Shown one piece after another: positions 1 through 11,265 of a DNA stretch of 64,000 nt (positions are counted from its first letter, which is position 1; each line of letters begins with the position of its first letter). A model generated the notes under the pieces. That model was not told the origin of the DNA. It worked only from the letters and a program-made list of their open reading frames with translations, and searched no databases. Position numbers and translations under genes: made by a program. This DNA is from Flaveria trinervia (lineage: Eukaryota; Streptophyta; Magnoliopsida; Asterales; Asteraceae): NCBI GenBank assembly GCA_025506515.1, contig CM046452.1, forward strand, positions 39,713,518-39,777,517, in the 5' to 3' direction.

Positions 1-2090
1 AAAAGGGGCACATGCTACAACTGGTCTACACCCAGTGCATGTAAATCCTGCTACAAGCAGGAGGTCAGGTGATTCAGCTTCTGCTGATGATGACCTGTGC
101 TTTTTCTATGATGTTGTAGCCCACAACACCATCCTGGAGGCTGAGGTAAGCAGACTACAAGAACTTCTTGCCAAGAAGTCTCATGATGTAAGTCCATCTG
201 CCACCACCAACCCACAGATGGCACCTTCCTTTGAAGGTTCCCCAAACACTTTACCCTCTCACTCCACTGAGTCTCCAGCTTCTGCTTTTGGCACTTTCTC
301 TCCGGGACAGAACCCCCAGAGCAGATGGTTGCTGTATTCCAACAATCCCTACCTCTCATAACTCCCATCATCAATGAAATTGTCTATAAACCATTGATGA
401 GAGGATTTCCTCAAGTCTACAACCACTCATTGATGATGCTGTGCATAAGAAACTTTCTGCGGTACAAACCCCTGTCACCAATGCATCCAAAAAGGGGGAG
501 AGTACTGTAGTGAAAGAAAAGAAGAGAAAAAGAACTGAGGATGAGAAGGCACAAGAGAAAACCCAGGAGTTGGAAAAAGAAAAGCAACAACAACTGATCA
601 CCTACAAAAGAAAGAAAAGTGCTGGTGATCAAACTATTGCTGAAGAAAAATCCTTGGAAGAGCTGGTAAAAGATGCAGATGACACACACAGCCAATCCAT
701 GGACAAAATCATTGAGCAACTCTTCAAGCAAGGCTTTGACACAGCCACATTAGACAGTGAGATCAGGAAGTTGGAAGTGGAGGAAATTCAAACCAGATGG
801 GCTGGATATAATGTACTGGAGAAAGAGAGATTGGAGATCATGATTCGATTCATTGCCAAATACTTAGGAAGATCTTTGATGGAGATTCGTTCATGGACCA
901 GAGACAGTATTCTGGCTATAGCCACCAGAATCTGTTTGTCTGAGCAATTTCATAAGGGGATTATCATTGATGCACTTGATGAGGCTGGGGCTGGAAAAAG
1001 GTTTGAAATGGCAAGACTTACAAAGGCCAAACTCACAACCAAAATACTTGAACAACCTTCCCTATCACCCACTCAAAAACAGCCTACCCCTCAAATCTCC
1101 AAACCAATCTCAAAGCCCAAATCTAAACATCCTCAATCTTCAAAACAATTCCTTTACCAACCCAACCATCATCCAGTGATGCACCTAGAAGGAGGAGAAG
1201 GGTGCTGAGGATTGAAGAAGATGAAGAAGAAGAGGATGAAGATGATAGTCTGCCACTCTCTGCTGTTCTAAAGCTAACAGAACCCAGGAGTCAACCCATG
1301 ATCACACCTGACTCTCAAAGGGAAACGGTTAGAGTTAAAATAGAAGATGAAGAACAGCAGAAGCAGCACGATGAGCACCTACTGAAGATGGTTGACAAGG
1401 AATTTCCTCAGTCATCATCTATACAAGCCATGAAAGGGCATGCTCAGAGGCTGTACACTCTCAGACACACATTTCAGTATCAGAAGGAGAGAGTGAGAGT
1501 ATGGCCAGACCCCAAGGTGAGTTCTAGAATCCATAAAAGATCTATTCCACACAGATACAATGGCCAGGTTAGAAAAACAATAGACTCTACAATCATGTTG
1601 GCCATTGTAGTCTCACCATGGGAAATAATTGATGAATTCAAGAAGGCTCATCAATCAAAAATGACCCCTCAAGCTTTACTGGAAAACAAGATGATCAAAA
1701 AGGGGTTATTATATAAGAAGCTTGAAGAAATAAGAAGAATGAGCTCCAGTTACTCCTTGAAGGCACTAATCCTGATGAATTTGTCTATAGGGAGGTAACT
1801 ACTGTGGAGTTGAAAAATGGCAGGACTGTGAAGTACTTATCTGAGTACTATGGTCCAGAGTTCTTCTTTGAAGGAGGAGTAGAAGAACTCTCCAAGGAGG
1901 AACAAGTTGTCCCCTTGAGGCCTATGTTCGAGAGTCATACAGACTCATAATGGGGAAGTAAATCTCATGAATGGGATAACAACTCTGTGTCCAGTTCCCC
2001 AAAACAGGTTCCCATTCATACCTTGCCAAACAGATCTCTGAGATTTCTTCCCAGGCCAGAGTTTATATGGGTCATCTTCTCTACTGATCA
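1..2090 (+). pseudogene. E1 aORF (extra ORF between pol and 3' LTR), C-terminal part, broken
   Basis: Homologous over its length to the aORFs of E3 and E7. Order of features: a coiled-coil segment (NTILEAEVSRLQELLAK) near 128-178; a KKGES motif over an internal PPT-like run at 489-500; a basic NLS-like cluster KEKKRKR near 513-533; a conserved alpha-helical block (IMIRFIAKYLGRS) near 838-876; an acidic tract near 1206-1245; the conserved block LRHTFQYQKERVRVW near 1460-1504; and a tail ending before the PPT. Frame changes occur near 325, 440, 1200 and 1735, and there is a stop near 1948. The N-terminal domain lies outside the window. No signal peptide or membrane segment is visible, so an envelope role is not supported. 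Function unknown; a nuclear role is inference. Confidence 0.75.
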
Positions 2091-2164
2091 AGAAGGAAAA
2101 AGACCAACCTTTTTGTCAACAATAAGTGGGAAAATAAATCAATTAGAGGTTTTGGCTGCATTGG

Positions 2165-2176
2165 TCAGGGGGAGTT
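2165..2176 (+). other. E1 polypurine tract (PPT)
   Basis: The run TCAGGGGGAGTT directly abuts the TGTTGG start of the 3' LTR, the expected position of the plus-strand primer. The same AGGGGGAG core precedes the LTRs of E3, E7 and E9. Confidence 0.8.
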
Positions 2177-2229
2177 TGTTGGACCAAAAGAACCAATGAG
2201 CCAAGATCAGAAAACCTCTAAGTCCCACA

Positions 2230-2870
2230 TGATATCACAACAACTGCTGAAGGCTTCATCAGCAGTTTTGACAAGTGCTGAAAACTCCAACAGCTGAAGA
2301 TCAAGTGCTGAAGACTTCAACAGCTGAAGACTAAAGTGCTGAAGTTCAACAGCTGAAGAACACAAGTGCTGAAACTGAACAGCTGAAGAACACAAGTGCT
2401 GAAACTGAGCAGCTGAAGAACTCAAGTGCTGAAGCTGAACAGCTGAAGAACACAAGTGCTAAAGCTGAAGACCAAGTACTGAAGTACAATAGCTGAAGAG
2501 TCTACAAGTACTGAAGATCAACAACTGGTGTACAAAGTCTGAAGACAAAGACTGAAGAATCAGCTGATGATATCTACTGAAGTCATCAGCTGATGAAACG
2601 TCTGAAGTTCAAGTCTGAAGACCAAGTACTGAAGTTTCAGTAGTTTGTCACAACAGCTGAAGAGTACTTCTTCAGTAGTTGTGATATCAGTAGTTTTATG
2701 TTTTTACTTTCAGTAGTTTTGTTAAACGACTGAAGAGCTTGTTCTTCAGTCGTTGTAGTATCAGTAGTTTTATGTTTTTCAGTAGTTGTAGTAACTGATA
2801 ACACTTAGTATTTTTGTAAGAAGATGTCAGCTGTTTTGACATCTTCAGTAGTTGTGTTTCAGTTGGAATA
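2230..2870 (+). repeat. E1 U3 array of CAGCTGAAGA / CTTCAGTNGTT motifs
   Basis: Near 2340-2460 the motif occurs in about 30-bp tandem units, where CAGCTGAAGA alternates with AAGTGCTGAA. Downstream, 2725-2754 holds a perfect inverted repeat with 12-bp arms (AACGACTGAAGA / TCTTCAGTCGTT) and a 6-bp loop. The array lies entirely upstream of the TATA box, so a cis-regulatory role is inferred. Confidence 0.8.
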
Positions 2871-2918
2871 ATTCTGTTAGATGTCATTATCAAGTGACAT
2901 CAGCAGACGTCACATCTC

Positions 2919-2927
2919 TTATATAAG
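2919..2927 (+). promoter_or_regulatory. E1 LTR TATA box
   Basis: TTATATAAG about 200 bp before the LTR end. A GACGTCAC bZIP-type site sits about 7 bp upstream (2905-2912). Confidence 0.6.
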
Positions 2928-3129
2928 AGGTGTCGACCTAATTGTATTGTGACATTCCGTTACCACGAAAGCGAATATTGAATGAAATATATTTGCAGAA
3001 TTCTCTCTATCTATAACCGTTTTTCTTCTTCATTGAATATCTTTTCGTTCTTGTGAACTGGCTAATTCAGTGTTAGAATTCCGCTGCTATACTCTCTAAT
3101 CAATCAAACGTAGATCACTGATCCTAACA

Positions 3130-4040
3130 TATGTTGATGACATACTACTTTTTGGAAATGATATTCCAACCATGGAAGGTGTTAAAACCTAGCTTGGATA
3201 AAATCTCGGTGAAGCCGCCTATATTTGGGAATAAAGATCTATAGGGATTGATCGAGGCGGTTGATAGGTTTAAACCAAAGTGCATATATTGATAAATTCT
3301 TGAAAAGGTTGAAGATGGAAAACTCTAAGAAAGGTATGGTACCTATTCAAAGAGGGACAATATTGATTACATCTCAATATCCAAGCTCAAAGGATGAGCA
3401 AGATCGAATGAAGGACATTCCATATGCATCAGCTATAGGATCCATCATGCGATGGTATGCACTAGACTGGACGTGTCATGCATGTTAAGCGTGACAAGAA
3501 AATATTAGCAGAATCTAGGTAATAGCCATGGATAGCTGTTAAAAGTATATTGAAATACCTTAGGAGGACTAAGGAAATGTTTCTAATATACGGATCTGAA
3601 GAAGAGGAACTCGTTGTAAAAGGTTACACGGCTGCGAGTTTCCAAACCGATCGAGAGGATTCTCGATCACAATCGGGATATGTCTTCATTATGAATGGGA
3701 TAGCATTGTCCACTACAGAATCCGAATACATAGTCGTCTCATTAGCAGCTCATGAAGCTGCATGGATAAAGAAATTTATCGCCTACCTAGGGTGGTCTCT
3801 ACCATTCAAGGCCCCTAGAAATCCTTTTGTGGTAACGAGGGTACGATTGCATAAATCAAGGTACCCTATGCACTTCAAAAGGCTAGGCACATTGAGCATA
3901 AATTCAACTACATAAGGGATGAAGTTGAAAAGGGAAAAATATGTATTCGTAAAGTTCACACCGATCAATACATTGCGGATCCACTCACGAAGCTCCTTGA
4001 AAGGGCAAAGCATGAAAGTCATACTTGTGCCTTAGGACTT
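3130..4040 (+). pseudogene. E2 copia RT-RNase H fragment (family V, not SIRE-like)
   Basis: Begins inside RT at YVDDILLFGND, where E1 interrupts it. It continues through an RT thumb segment (SAYIDKFLKRLKMENSKKG), then a damaged ASAIGSIM block, then RNase H segments including KYLRRTKEMFLIYG and a degraded tail resembling DQYIADPLTKLLERAKH near 3960-4010. There are several frameshifts and stops, and the part of RNase H after SYVFIMNG is shortened. The sequence type differs from the SIRE-like pols elsewhere in the window. The following LTR fragment matches the E10 LTR, so E2 and E10 are probably one family. Confidence 0.75.
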
Positions 4041-4103
4041 TGATATTCTAGTGACTGGAATTGATCAATACATTCGTAAAGTTCACACCGATCAATACAT
4101 TGC
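3945..4103 (+). repeat. 32-bp direct duplication inside E2
   Basis: The 32 bases at 3945-3976 recur exactly at 4072-4103, an offset of 127 bp. The first copy encodes part of the RNase H tail and the second lies just before the LTR fragment. Probably a local replication-slippage or template-switch product. Confidence 0.75.
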
Positions 4104-4110
4104 CTGGAAC

Positions 4111-4308
4111 TATTGAGTTCTTTATGCCCAAGACACATAGAACATTGATGTGGTTAGTACGTTATGATCCAAGTCGGGTCATACCCGAAAACAAGCTTAG
4201 CAAACACCAAATAATATTTAATTGATCATATGTTCATACAATTAAAAAAATACACCAATTTCAAAAATGGGTTTTCTAAATAAGTTACATATGAGATTGA
4301 ACAATTTA
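4111..4308 (+). repeat. E2 3' LTR, first 198 bp, cut by E3
   Basis: From 4111 the sequence aligns with the E10 LTR from its first base at 62075. Shared blocks include GCCCAAGACACATAGAA and GGTTAGTACGTTATGATCC. It stops exactly where the E3 5' LTR begins (4309), so E3 inserted into this LTR. The remainder should lie beyond the far end of E3, but that end is deleted. Confidence 0.8.
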
Positions 4309-5054
4309 TGTTGGACCAAAAGAACCAATAAGCCAGATCAAAAAAACCTTTAAGTCCCACAAGACATCACAACAACTGCTAAAGACTTGATCAGCTGTTT
4401 GACAAAGTCTGACGTTCAACAGCTGAAGACTAAAGTACTGAAGACTTCAACAGCTGAAGACAAAGACTGAAGATCAACAGCGGAAGACTAAAGTACTGAA
4501 GACTTCAAGAGCTGAAGACCAAAGTCTGAAGATCAACAGCTGAAGACAAAAGTACTGAAGACTTCAACAGCTGAAGACCAAAGTCTGAAGATCAACAGCT
4601 GAAGACTAAAGTACTGAAGATCAACAGCTGAAGTAGAAAGACTAAAGACAACATCTGAAGACATCAGCTGATGACAACCACTAAAGTTCAAGAAGTCCAA
4701 GTACTGAAGCCTTAAGAGTTTATCACAATAGCTGAAGAAGCTGTCAGCTGTTTGACATCTTCAGTAGTTGTGTTAACTTTCAGTCGTTAAATAACAGTTA
4801 GATGTCACTGTCAAGTGACATCAGCTGACGTCAGCTTCCTTATAAAAGGAAAGATGACCTAATTGTAACGATATGCGAAAGCCAGCCGAAGCGTGTATTG
4901 AATAATATATTCCTTTTGGCAGAAATTCTCTCTCTATAACAAACACTGTTTCATTGATAAATTTCGTGTGTTCTTGTTTAAATTTTTTAATTCATGAGCT
5001 CATTCCGCTGCAAATCCAATCTAATTGATCAAACTAGATGCTGAGATCCTAACA
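4309..5054 (+). repeat. E3 5' LTR (746 bp)
   Basis: Starts TGTTGGACC and ends GATCCTAACA, followed by AA and the PBS. It is about 200 bp shorter than the E1 LTR, mainly through fewer U3 motif repeats and loss of part of the CTTCAGTNGTT hairpin. The U3 array (4370-4800) has five or more CAGCTGAAGA units alternating with AGTACTGAAGA. Confidence 0.88.
4826..4849 (+). promoter_or_regulatory. E3 LTR core promoter: TGACGTCA site plus TATA box
   Basis: A perfect palindromic TGACGTCA (4826-4833) lies 7 bp upstream of TATAAAAGG (4841-4849). TGACG-type sites are bound by plant TGA/bZIP factors (established knowledge). That they act here is inferred from position. Confidence 0.6.
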
Positions 5055-5056
5055 AA

Positions 5057-5073
5057 TGGTATTGGAGCTGGTT
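5057..5073 (+). other. E3 primer-binding site (initiator-Met tRNA type, decayed)
   Basis: TGGTATTGGAGCTGGTT lies 2 bp after the LTR. It differs at a few bases from the intact E7 site TGGTATCAGAGCAGGTT. Confidence 0.75.
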
Positions 5074-5258
5074 AATCATTGATCGATTTAACAATTGATC
5101 ATTGAAACTGTTCTTTTGCTATCTACGTTTGATCGAATTAGCAAATTTGCAAGAATCGGTTATAGAGATTGAGTTTCTGTTGCTTCTGGCCATTTTGTTT
5201 GAGGTTCTAAGTGGTTTTGAGCTAGATTTACTTTGTTTACCTTGAATTTGTCTGAATT

Positions 5259-8200
5259 ATGAATATGACTACTCCTTCTAATGACCCTCACAATACTGGT
5301 TCCTCAACCAAGCCTCCGATGCTGGTTAGGACTGAGTATAACATATGGCAACGAAGAATGCTCCATCACCTGTCTGTTAACAGTTAGGTTGTTGGACATC
5401 TGTGGTACATGGTCCACATAAGCCTATGGTGAACAATCCGGAAACCAACCAAATGGTTCCGAACAAGAAGGAACAATACTCTGATGAGGATCGAAAACTG
5501 TTTGAGATTGATGCTAAAGCTCATGGAATTCTGGGCATGGCACTGCCTAATGAAATCTATTCTGGGCTTATGCATCATGAAACTACTCATAACCTCTGGA
5601 AGGCACTGAAAGAACAATTTGGTGGTACTGATGAGGTCTTAGCAAACAATAGGGAAATACTTGCCCAACAATATGAGACATTTGCTCATAGGAAGGGTGA
5701 GACTCTGACTCAACAGTTTGAGCGTTTTTCATGTTTGATCACTCAGCTGAAAATGGTTAAACATGAATACACTAATAGCCAGATGAACCACAGATTCCTC
5801 AGATCACTGTCTGAGAGATGGGACACATATACAATTGTCCTACGCTCTAATGCAGATCTGGATAGCCTATCTCTCACCCAACTTCATGGGAAACTGCTTA
5901 CATTTGAAAGAGAGATAGAGCAAAAAAGGAAACTGGCGTCATCAGGAAGGCTCACTGAAGACTTTGTACCAGGGAACACTGCCTTGGTCGGTCATGAGTC
6001 AGAATATGCTGCATGAGAAAGTAATTATAATGTGCATATAGATTTCTCTTCTAATAGTTCTGATCATGCATTTGTGAGTGTTGATAGTCAGTCAGGCTGT
6101 AATAGTGACAATTTGTGCTTCATTATGGATGATTTGAAAGGTATAGCTGATGGTGACTTAGAAGAGATGGATATTCTGAGCCAAATGGCCTTAACTAATA
6201 TCATATCTCAGAAGTTCTACAAGAGAACTGGTAGGAAATTCCCTGGACTCTTGGCAAAACCAAAGTTGGTTTTGACAAGAGTAAGTTGAGGTGTCACAAA
6301 TGCCACAGGCTTGGGCACTTTGCAAGAGAGTGTAGATCATCTGGATCTAACTCCTCTGCACCCTTTGTGACTTTTCCAAGTAATATTCAACAAAACAGAG
6401 GGCAACATCCTCCTAGTTCTGGTCATCAATCACAACCTTTATCTCCTGCATATTTTGTCCCTCAGGGTCCAATGCCATATCCGTATCCCTGCTATTACAT
6501 GCCACAAACCAGCCAAGTTCAAGTACCATTGCTCAACAACCACCTACTCTTCCTGAGCCTCAACCTTCCCAATCTCATCAACAATCTCAACCTCAACAAC
6601 ATAGCCTTTTCACCCCAAGAGTTATTGACTGGAGCATTTTACCAGATGATATGTCTGGCCATGAACAACTGTTTTCTGGTGCTGGTCAACATGGTGGTGA
6701 CAATCCTTTTGGAAACCTTGTTCTTATGGCCCTGGAATCAGCTGATACCTCATCCTCTAATGCCTCCACACCACAGGTATCATAGGTATCCTCTGAGGCC
6801 AAAGCCAAGCTATGTTTTGAAACATGCATAGCCGTATTTGCATCTATTAGAGAAGCAAATGTAGCTTTAATTAACAAGAACATTGAGCTAGAACAAATAA
6901 TATCCAAAAGAAAAGCTGAATTTGAGTCTGTGCTTAATGAAAAGAATGATGAGATTTACAAATTTAAATGCCAAATCACTGATGATAAGGCTAGGGAAGA
7001 GGTACTTCTAGAGAAGTACAGAGACCTCAAAGAAACACTTGCAGCTACCCAAGTAGAGTGTGATCGATGGGTACATTCCTACAAGGGTTTTGAAATGCTT
7101 CTCAGTAAGCAGTCTGCTTCTAATTTGAAGTTTGGCATTGGTTATAATCACACTGCTCCTCCTACAGATTTTACTCCCAGAGCAAAGGAAGAATCTGATG
7201 GAGAAAGCAATAACCAATCATTTTCTTCATGTGATCTACTATCTGATACAGCACCATCAGAGGTTGGAGTCAGCATTATTTCCTCCCAAAACCTATCAGC
7301 TGATGTTGATGGTTCAAATGCTGACACTCACATGATCAAAAGGTTGATCACTCCAGGTGGTATTTCACAAAGTACTGAAAGTACTAAAGAGCAAGTCATA
7401 ACACCTGGAGAACAAACCCAAACTACTACATGTACTAAAGGAAAGAAAACTGCCAGTAGAAAGGGTGGGAAAGCTACTGAAGAAGATATCAAGAAAGCAT
7501 GTACTGCAAGGAAGAAAACTGCTAGTACTGGTCACAAACTGCTGAAGAATAAGTCTTCAGTAGTTTCATCTTCTTCAGCAGATGATCAACTTAAGATAAA
7601 GAAAAAGCCATGTGAAATATGTGCCTTATTCAATCATCTTACTAATGATTTCTGGTATAAAAAGGGATCCAAACTCAAACACAATGATAACATTAAAAAG
7701 AAAATGGATAAAATGAAAACTGAGTTGGAAACCAAGTTTGTACTAGCAACATCAAAACCTGTAACCCCAAAATCCAAAAAGAAATCCAAAAAGGAAGGGG
7801 TTAATCAGGCAATAGCTGAGGTTGCTCAAAGGGAGATGGTACAACACAGGAATCCATCAATCTTAAGCACTAATGTGTCTGATGAGCTGAAGGCTTTATC
7901 ACAGAATCAGACACAACTTGTTATGATGGTTCAACATCTATTGGGGAGAGTCAACCATTAGATGCTCCTGTGCTGAAACCACACATAAGAAAATCCATGC
8001 CAAAGGATTCTTCTTCTTCATCATCTCCATCCCCTCAGGCTGTTCTTCATAGTAAATCTGTTAGTTTACCATCTGTTGATATGAACAGACCCAAAACCAA
8101 AAAGGTTTGGGTCTAAAAATCTAACTAATTTATTGTGATTGCAGGTTCTTCAGCATGCCACTGTAGCATCTGGTATGTAGACAGTGTAGCATCTGGTACA

Positions 8201-8486
8201 GCACAGGAATCCATCAATCTTAAGCACTAATGTGTCTGATGAGCTGAAGGCTTTATCACAGAATCAGACACAACTTGTTATGATGGTTCAACATCTATTG
8301 GGGAGAGTCAACCAATTAGATGCTCCTGTGTTGAAACCACACATAAGAAAATCCATGCCAAAGGATTCTTCTTCTTCATCATCTCCATCCCCTCAGGCTG
8401 TTCTTCATAGTAAATCTGTTAGTTTACCATCTGTTGATATGAACAGACCCAAAACCAAAAAGGTTTGGGTCTCAAAACCTAACTAA
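5259..8486 (+). pseudogene. gag: E3 gag, broken
   Basis: The start ATG at 5259 gives MNMTTPSNDPHNTGS. A frameshift with a stop follows near 5392. The main copia gag domain runs 5402-6016 (ALPNEIYSGLMHHETTHNLW, then a helical block to about 5930). A CCHC zinc knuckle (CHKCHRLGHFAREC) lies near 6292-6333, followed by a P/Q-rich linker. A coiled coil spans about 6840-7110 (KAREEVLLEKYRDLKETL). A second knuckle-like motif at about 7611-7658 reads CEICALFNHLTNDFW, where the final Cys of the E7 copy is Phe. The frame ends WVSKPN-stop at 8484. Frame breaks lie near 5392, 6014, 6280 and 6783. Gag forms the virus-like particle in the cytoplasm. Confidence 0.8.
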
Positions 8487-8546
8487 TTTATTATGATTGC
8501 AGGGTTCTTCAGCATGCCACTGTAGCATCTGGTATGCAGACAGTGG
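7845..8546 (+). repeat. Tandem duplication across the E3 gag/pol junction
   Basis: About 341 bp starting CACAGGAATCCATCAATC (7845-8185) recurs at 8202-8546, with a 16-bp filler between. Copies differ by a few substitutions and a 1-bp indel. The first copy has a premature stop and a partial protease start. It therefore duplicates the gag 3' end, the junction signal and the first residues of protease. Confidence 0.85.
8478..8502 (+). promoter_or_regulatory. E3 gag/pol junction with 3' splice-site-like signal
   Basis: The gag stop TAA sits in CCTAACTAATTTATTATG, which resembles a branch point, followed by ATTGCAG just before the protease coding frame. Pol is in a different frame from gag with a TGA immediately upstream. 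The E7 copy has CTAACTAATTG followed by a longer T-run and GCAG. Function is inferred. Confidence 0.4.
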
Positions 8547-8695
8547 AGGATCTATGCATATGACAGGGAACAACTCTCTTCTTCATGATTACTCTCAAGG
8601 AAAGAAGGAGTTTGTTTCTTTTGGCAATGATGCTAAGGTTACATCATTGGCAAAGGCTTTGTCTCCAATGGGGAATTAAGGTTTGATGATGTTAA
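8497..8695 (+). pseudogene. E3 pol: aspartic protease segment
   Basis: The copia-type protease start SIWYADSGGSMHMTGNNSLL has the catalytic DSG triplet, where most relatives have DSGC or DSGA. The frame opens only at the junction signal and closes after SPMGN near 8679. A frameshift then leads into the GAG-pre-integrase frame at 8700. Its role would be maturation of Gag-Pol. Confidence 0.75.
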
Positions 8696-8699
8696 CCAT

Positions 8700-9960
8700 G
8701 TGGAGAATCTCAAGTACAATCCCTTGAGTGTCAGTCAAATGTGTGATAAAGGCCATGTTGCTCTTTTCACCAGTCAAAACTGCAGGATTATGTCATCCAA
8801 AGTTCTGAGTTTGATTGATAAGGTGTTGGATGATCACACTCTCCTGAGGGCCAACAGGACAGGAAGAGTGTATGCCTTAGATCTTTCCAAGAAACTAGAT
8901 CTCAAAGGCCATCCTTGCCTATTTTCCAAGGCTTCTCCTCAAGAATCTATTCTATGGCATAGAAGGCTGGGTCATTTGAATCTTAAAAACTTGAATCAGC
9001 TCATACATCATGGTTTAGTAAGGGGATTGCCTATGAAGGATTTCAGATGTGAAGACAACTGCACTGCTTGTTTGAAAGGAAAACAACATAAAGTCTCATT
9101 CCCTCCTATTGAAGAACCTAAGTCCATTGCCTGCTTGCAATTACTACACATGGATATCTTTGGTCCTGTGAGAGTAATGAGTATGGCAAAGAAGAAATAC
9201 TATCTGGTAATATTGATGATTACTCTAGATTTGTATGGACTTTCTTCTTGCATTCAAAGGATGAGGCTGCTCAGACGATTATAAACTTTGTGTTGTATGT
9301 TGAGAAGCAGTATTCCCTATCTGTCAAGTGTATCAAAAGTGATAATGGAACAGAATTCAGAAACTATACACTTGATGATTTTTATCTCTCAAAGGGAATC
9401 AAGAGGCAGTTTAGCGTCCCAAGGACTCCAGAACAAAATGGAGTAGTAGAGAGAAAGAACAGGACCCTAATTGAAGCTGCAAGGTCCATGTTGGCTGACT
9501 CTGGTTTGCCACTGACCTTTTGGGCTGAAGCTGCTAACATAGCTTGCTATGTGCAAAATAGAGCCTTAGTAAATCAGAGGTTGATGAAGACTCCATATGA
9601 AGTTCTACATCATTTGGCTCCTCTAGTTTCATTTTTCAGAGCCTTTGGGTGTCCTTGTTTCATTCTCAACACAAAGGATCAACTCCACAAATTTGATCCT
9701 AAGGTGGATGCAAGGTATTTTGTTGGTTATTCATCTACTTGCAAGGCATACAGAGTCTTCAACTGCAGAACAAAGATAGTTGAAGAGACTCGGCATGTGA
9801 AGTTTAATGAATCTCTAAGTGACAAGATTCCACGAAACCCTGTGGAGTTATTTGATTTGGACATACTACAATATGTTCCTTATCAAGCTTCAGTTGTTGC
9901 TCCTGTCAACAGTTCTCCACCTAGTGGTATTGATGATGATGATAATATCAATACTCACCT
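8700..9960 (+). pseudogene. E3 pol: GAG-pre-integrase and integrase
   Basis: The HHCC zinc domain is visible as LWHRRLGH and CTACLKGKQH (about 8950-9090). The catalytic core keeps the D,D(35)E residues: LLHMDIFGP near 9140, SDNGTEF near 9340 and NGVVERKNRT near 9440. The core is split by a frameshift near 9215-9250, between the two aspartates. The C-terminal part includes FGCPCFILNTKDQLHKFDPK. Integrase inserts the cDNA into the host genome. The linker to RT is Ser/Thr/Pro-rich. Confidence 0.82.
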
Positions 9961-10239
9961 ATTCAAGTTTAGTGATCAACTGCCTGAGTCCACTAAACTT
10001 GATGTTCCTGTAGCTTCAGCAGTTCCATCCACAACAAATGCTGATGAGATCTCTGATTCCTCTACATCTTTTGATTTGCCATCTCATTCTTGGTTTCAAG
10101 AGTCTGCATCACCATCTGCTACTGCTGAAGGTCCTACAAACACTTGCACAGATCTCATTGTTTATCAAGAGCTGCAGAATCTCCCAATGTCTCAAATCAT
10201 TGGTGATATCAATGCTGGGGTTTCAACAAGAAGTCAATT

Positions 10240-11265
10240 GTCCAATTTCCGCTTCTATGCTCTCTTCATTAGTCAGCAAGAGCCAAAAAACTATCACATT
10301 GCTTTAAGGGACAATGGATGGGTTGAAGACATGCAGCTTGAGCTACTTCAGTTCAACAAGCAGCAAGTGTGGGAACTGGTTCCTCTACCCCCAGGTAAGT
10401 GTGCAATAGGCACTAAATGGGTGTTTAGGAATAAAACAGATGAAAATGGGCTTATTGTTAAGAACAAGGCCAGATTGGTTGTTCAGGGGTTTGCACAGGA
10501 AGAAGGTATTGATTATGATGAAACCTTTGCTCCTGTAGCAGATTGGAGGCAATTAGATTGTTCTTAGCCTATGCTGTATTCCACAATCTTAAAGTTTTTT
10601 AAATGGATGTTAAAAGTGCATTTTTATATGGGTATACAAGCTTGATAAGGCTCTTTATGGGTTGAAACAAGCTCCTAGAGCCTGGTATGAGACCTTATCA
10701 AATTTTCTTCTTCAAAATAATTTCACTAGAGGCTCCATAGATAAAACTTTGTTCATTAAGAAGGTGGATTAGCATAAGCTACTTGTTCAAATTTATGTTG
10801 ATGATATTATTTTTGCATCCTCTGATCCCCAGTTGTGTGATGATTTTACCAATTTAATGCAAAAGAAGTTTGAAATGAGTGCAATGGAAGAATTACAGTT
10901 CTTTCTAGGATTGCAAATCAAACAAAAGGCTGATGAGACTTTCATTCATCAGTCTAAATATACAAAAGATCTTTTGAATAAGTTTGATTTACAAAACTGT
11001 AAGCCTTGTTCTACTCCCATGTGCCACACCACTCAACTGGATGCACATCAAAAAGGTAAAGCTGTTGATGAAACACTTTACAGATGTATGATTGGGTCCT
11101 TGATGTACTTAACAGCTTCTAGACCAGATATCATGTTTGCAACTTGTGTTTGTGCTAGATTTCAGGCTGCTCCTAAAGAGTCTCATTTGATTGCAGTCAA
11201 GAGGATCTTTAGATATCTGCAAGGTACACAATCTATAGGTTTATGGTATTCCACTGGACACTCTT
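10240..11265 (+). pseudogene. E3 pol: reverse transcriptase, broken
   Basis: The N-terminal block WELVPLPPGKCAIGTKWVFR leads to ETFAPVA, where a base change in frame breaks it near 10540. A deletion of roughly 70 bp near 10631 removes the segment between FLYG and KLDKALYGLKQAPRAWYE. The catalytic YVDD is at 10794-10805. The thumb and connection continue as MSAMEELQFFLGLQIKQKAD and IGSLMYLTASRPDIMFA. There is a stop at about 10770 (VD-stop). Non-functional. Confidence 0.82.

Larger units (their letters stand above)
1..3129 (+). mobile_element. E1: 3' end of a SIRE-like Ty1/copia element (family I)
   Basis: Left-truncated by the window edge. It contains the C-terminal two thirds of the aORF, a purine-rich PPT and a complete 3' LTR ending CCTAACA. 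It continues directly into copia RT sequence (E2) that starts at the YVDD motif, so E1 appears to have inserted into the E2 RT gene. The bases after the LTR are TATGT, a possible target-site copy whose partner lies outside the window. Family membership is judged from its aORF and LTR, which align by eye with those of E3 and E7. Confidence 0.85.
2177..3129 (+). repeat. E1 3' LTR (953 bp)
   Basis: Starts TGTTGGACC and ends GATCCTAACA, giving TG...CA ends. The U3 (2230-2870) is packed with CAGCTGAAGA, AGTACTGAAG and CTTCAGTNGTT motifs. A TATA box lies at 2919-2927, and the R/U5 region follows. It aligns with the E7 LTRs along its whole length and with the shorter E3 LTR. Confidence 0.88.

Noticed and set aside
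2207..2455. Open frames across LTR motif arrays (for example in E1, E7 and E4)
   Set aside because: They arise because the tandem motif has a length that keeps one frame open. They have no start context, no homology and sit in U3.
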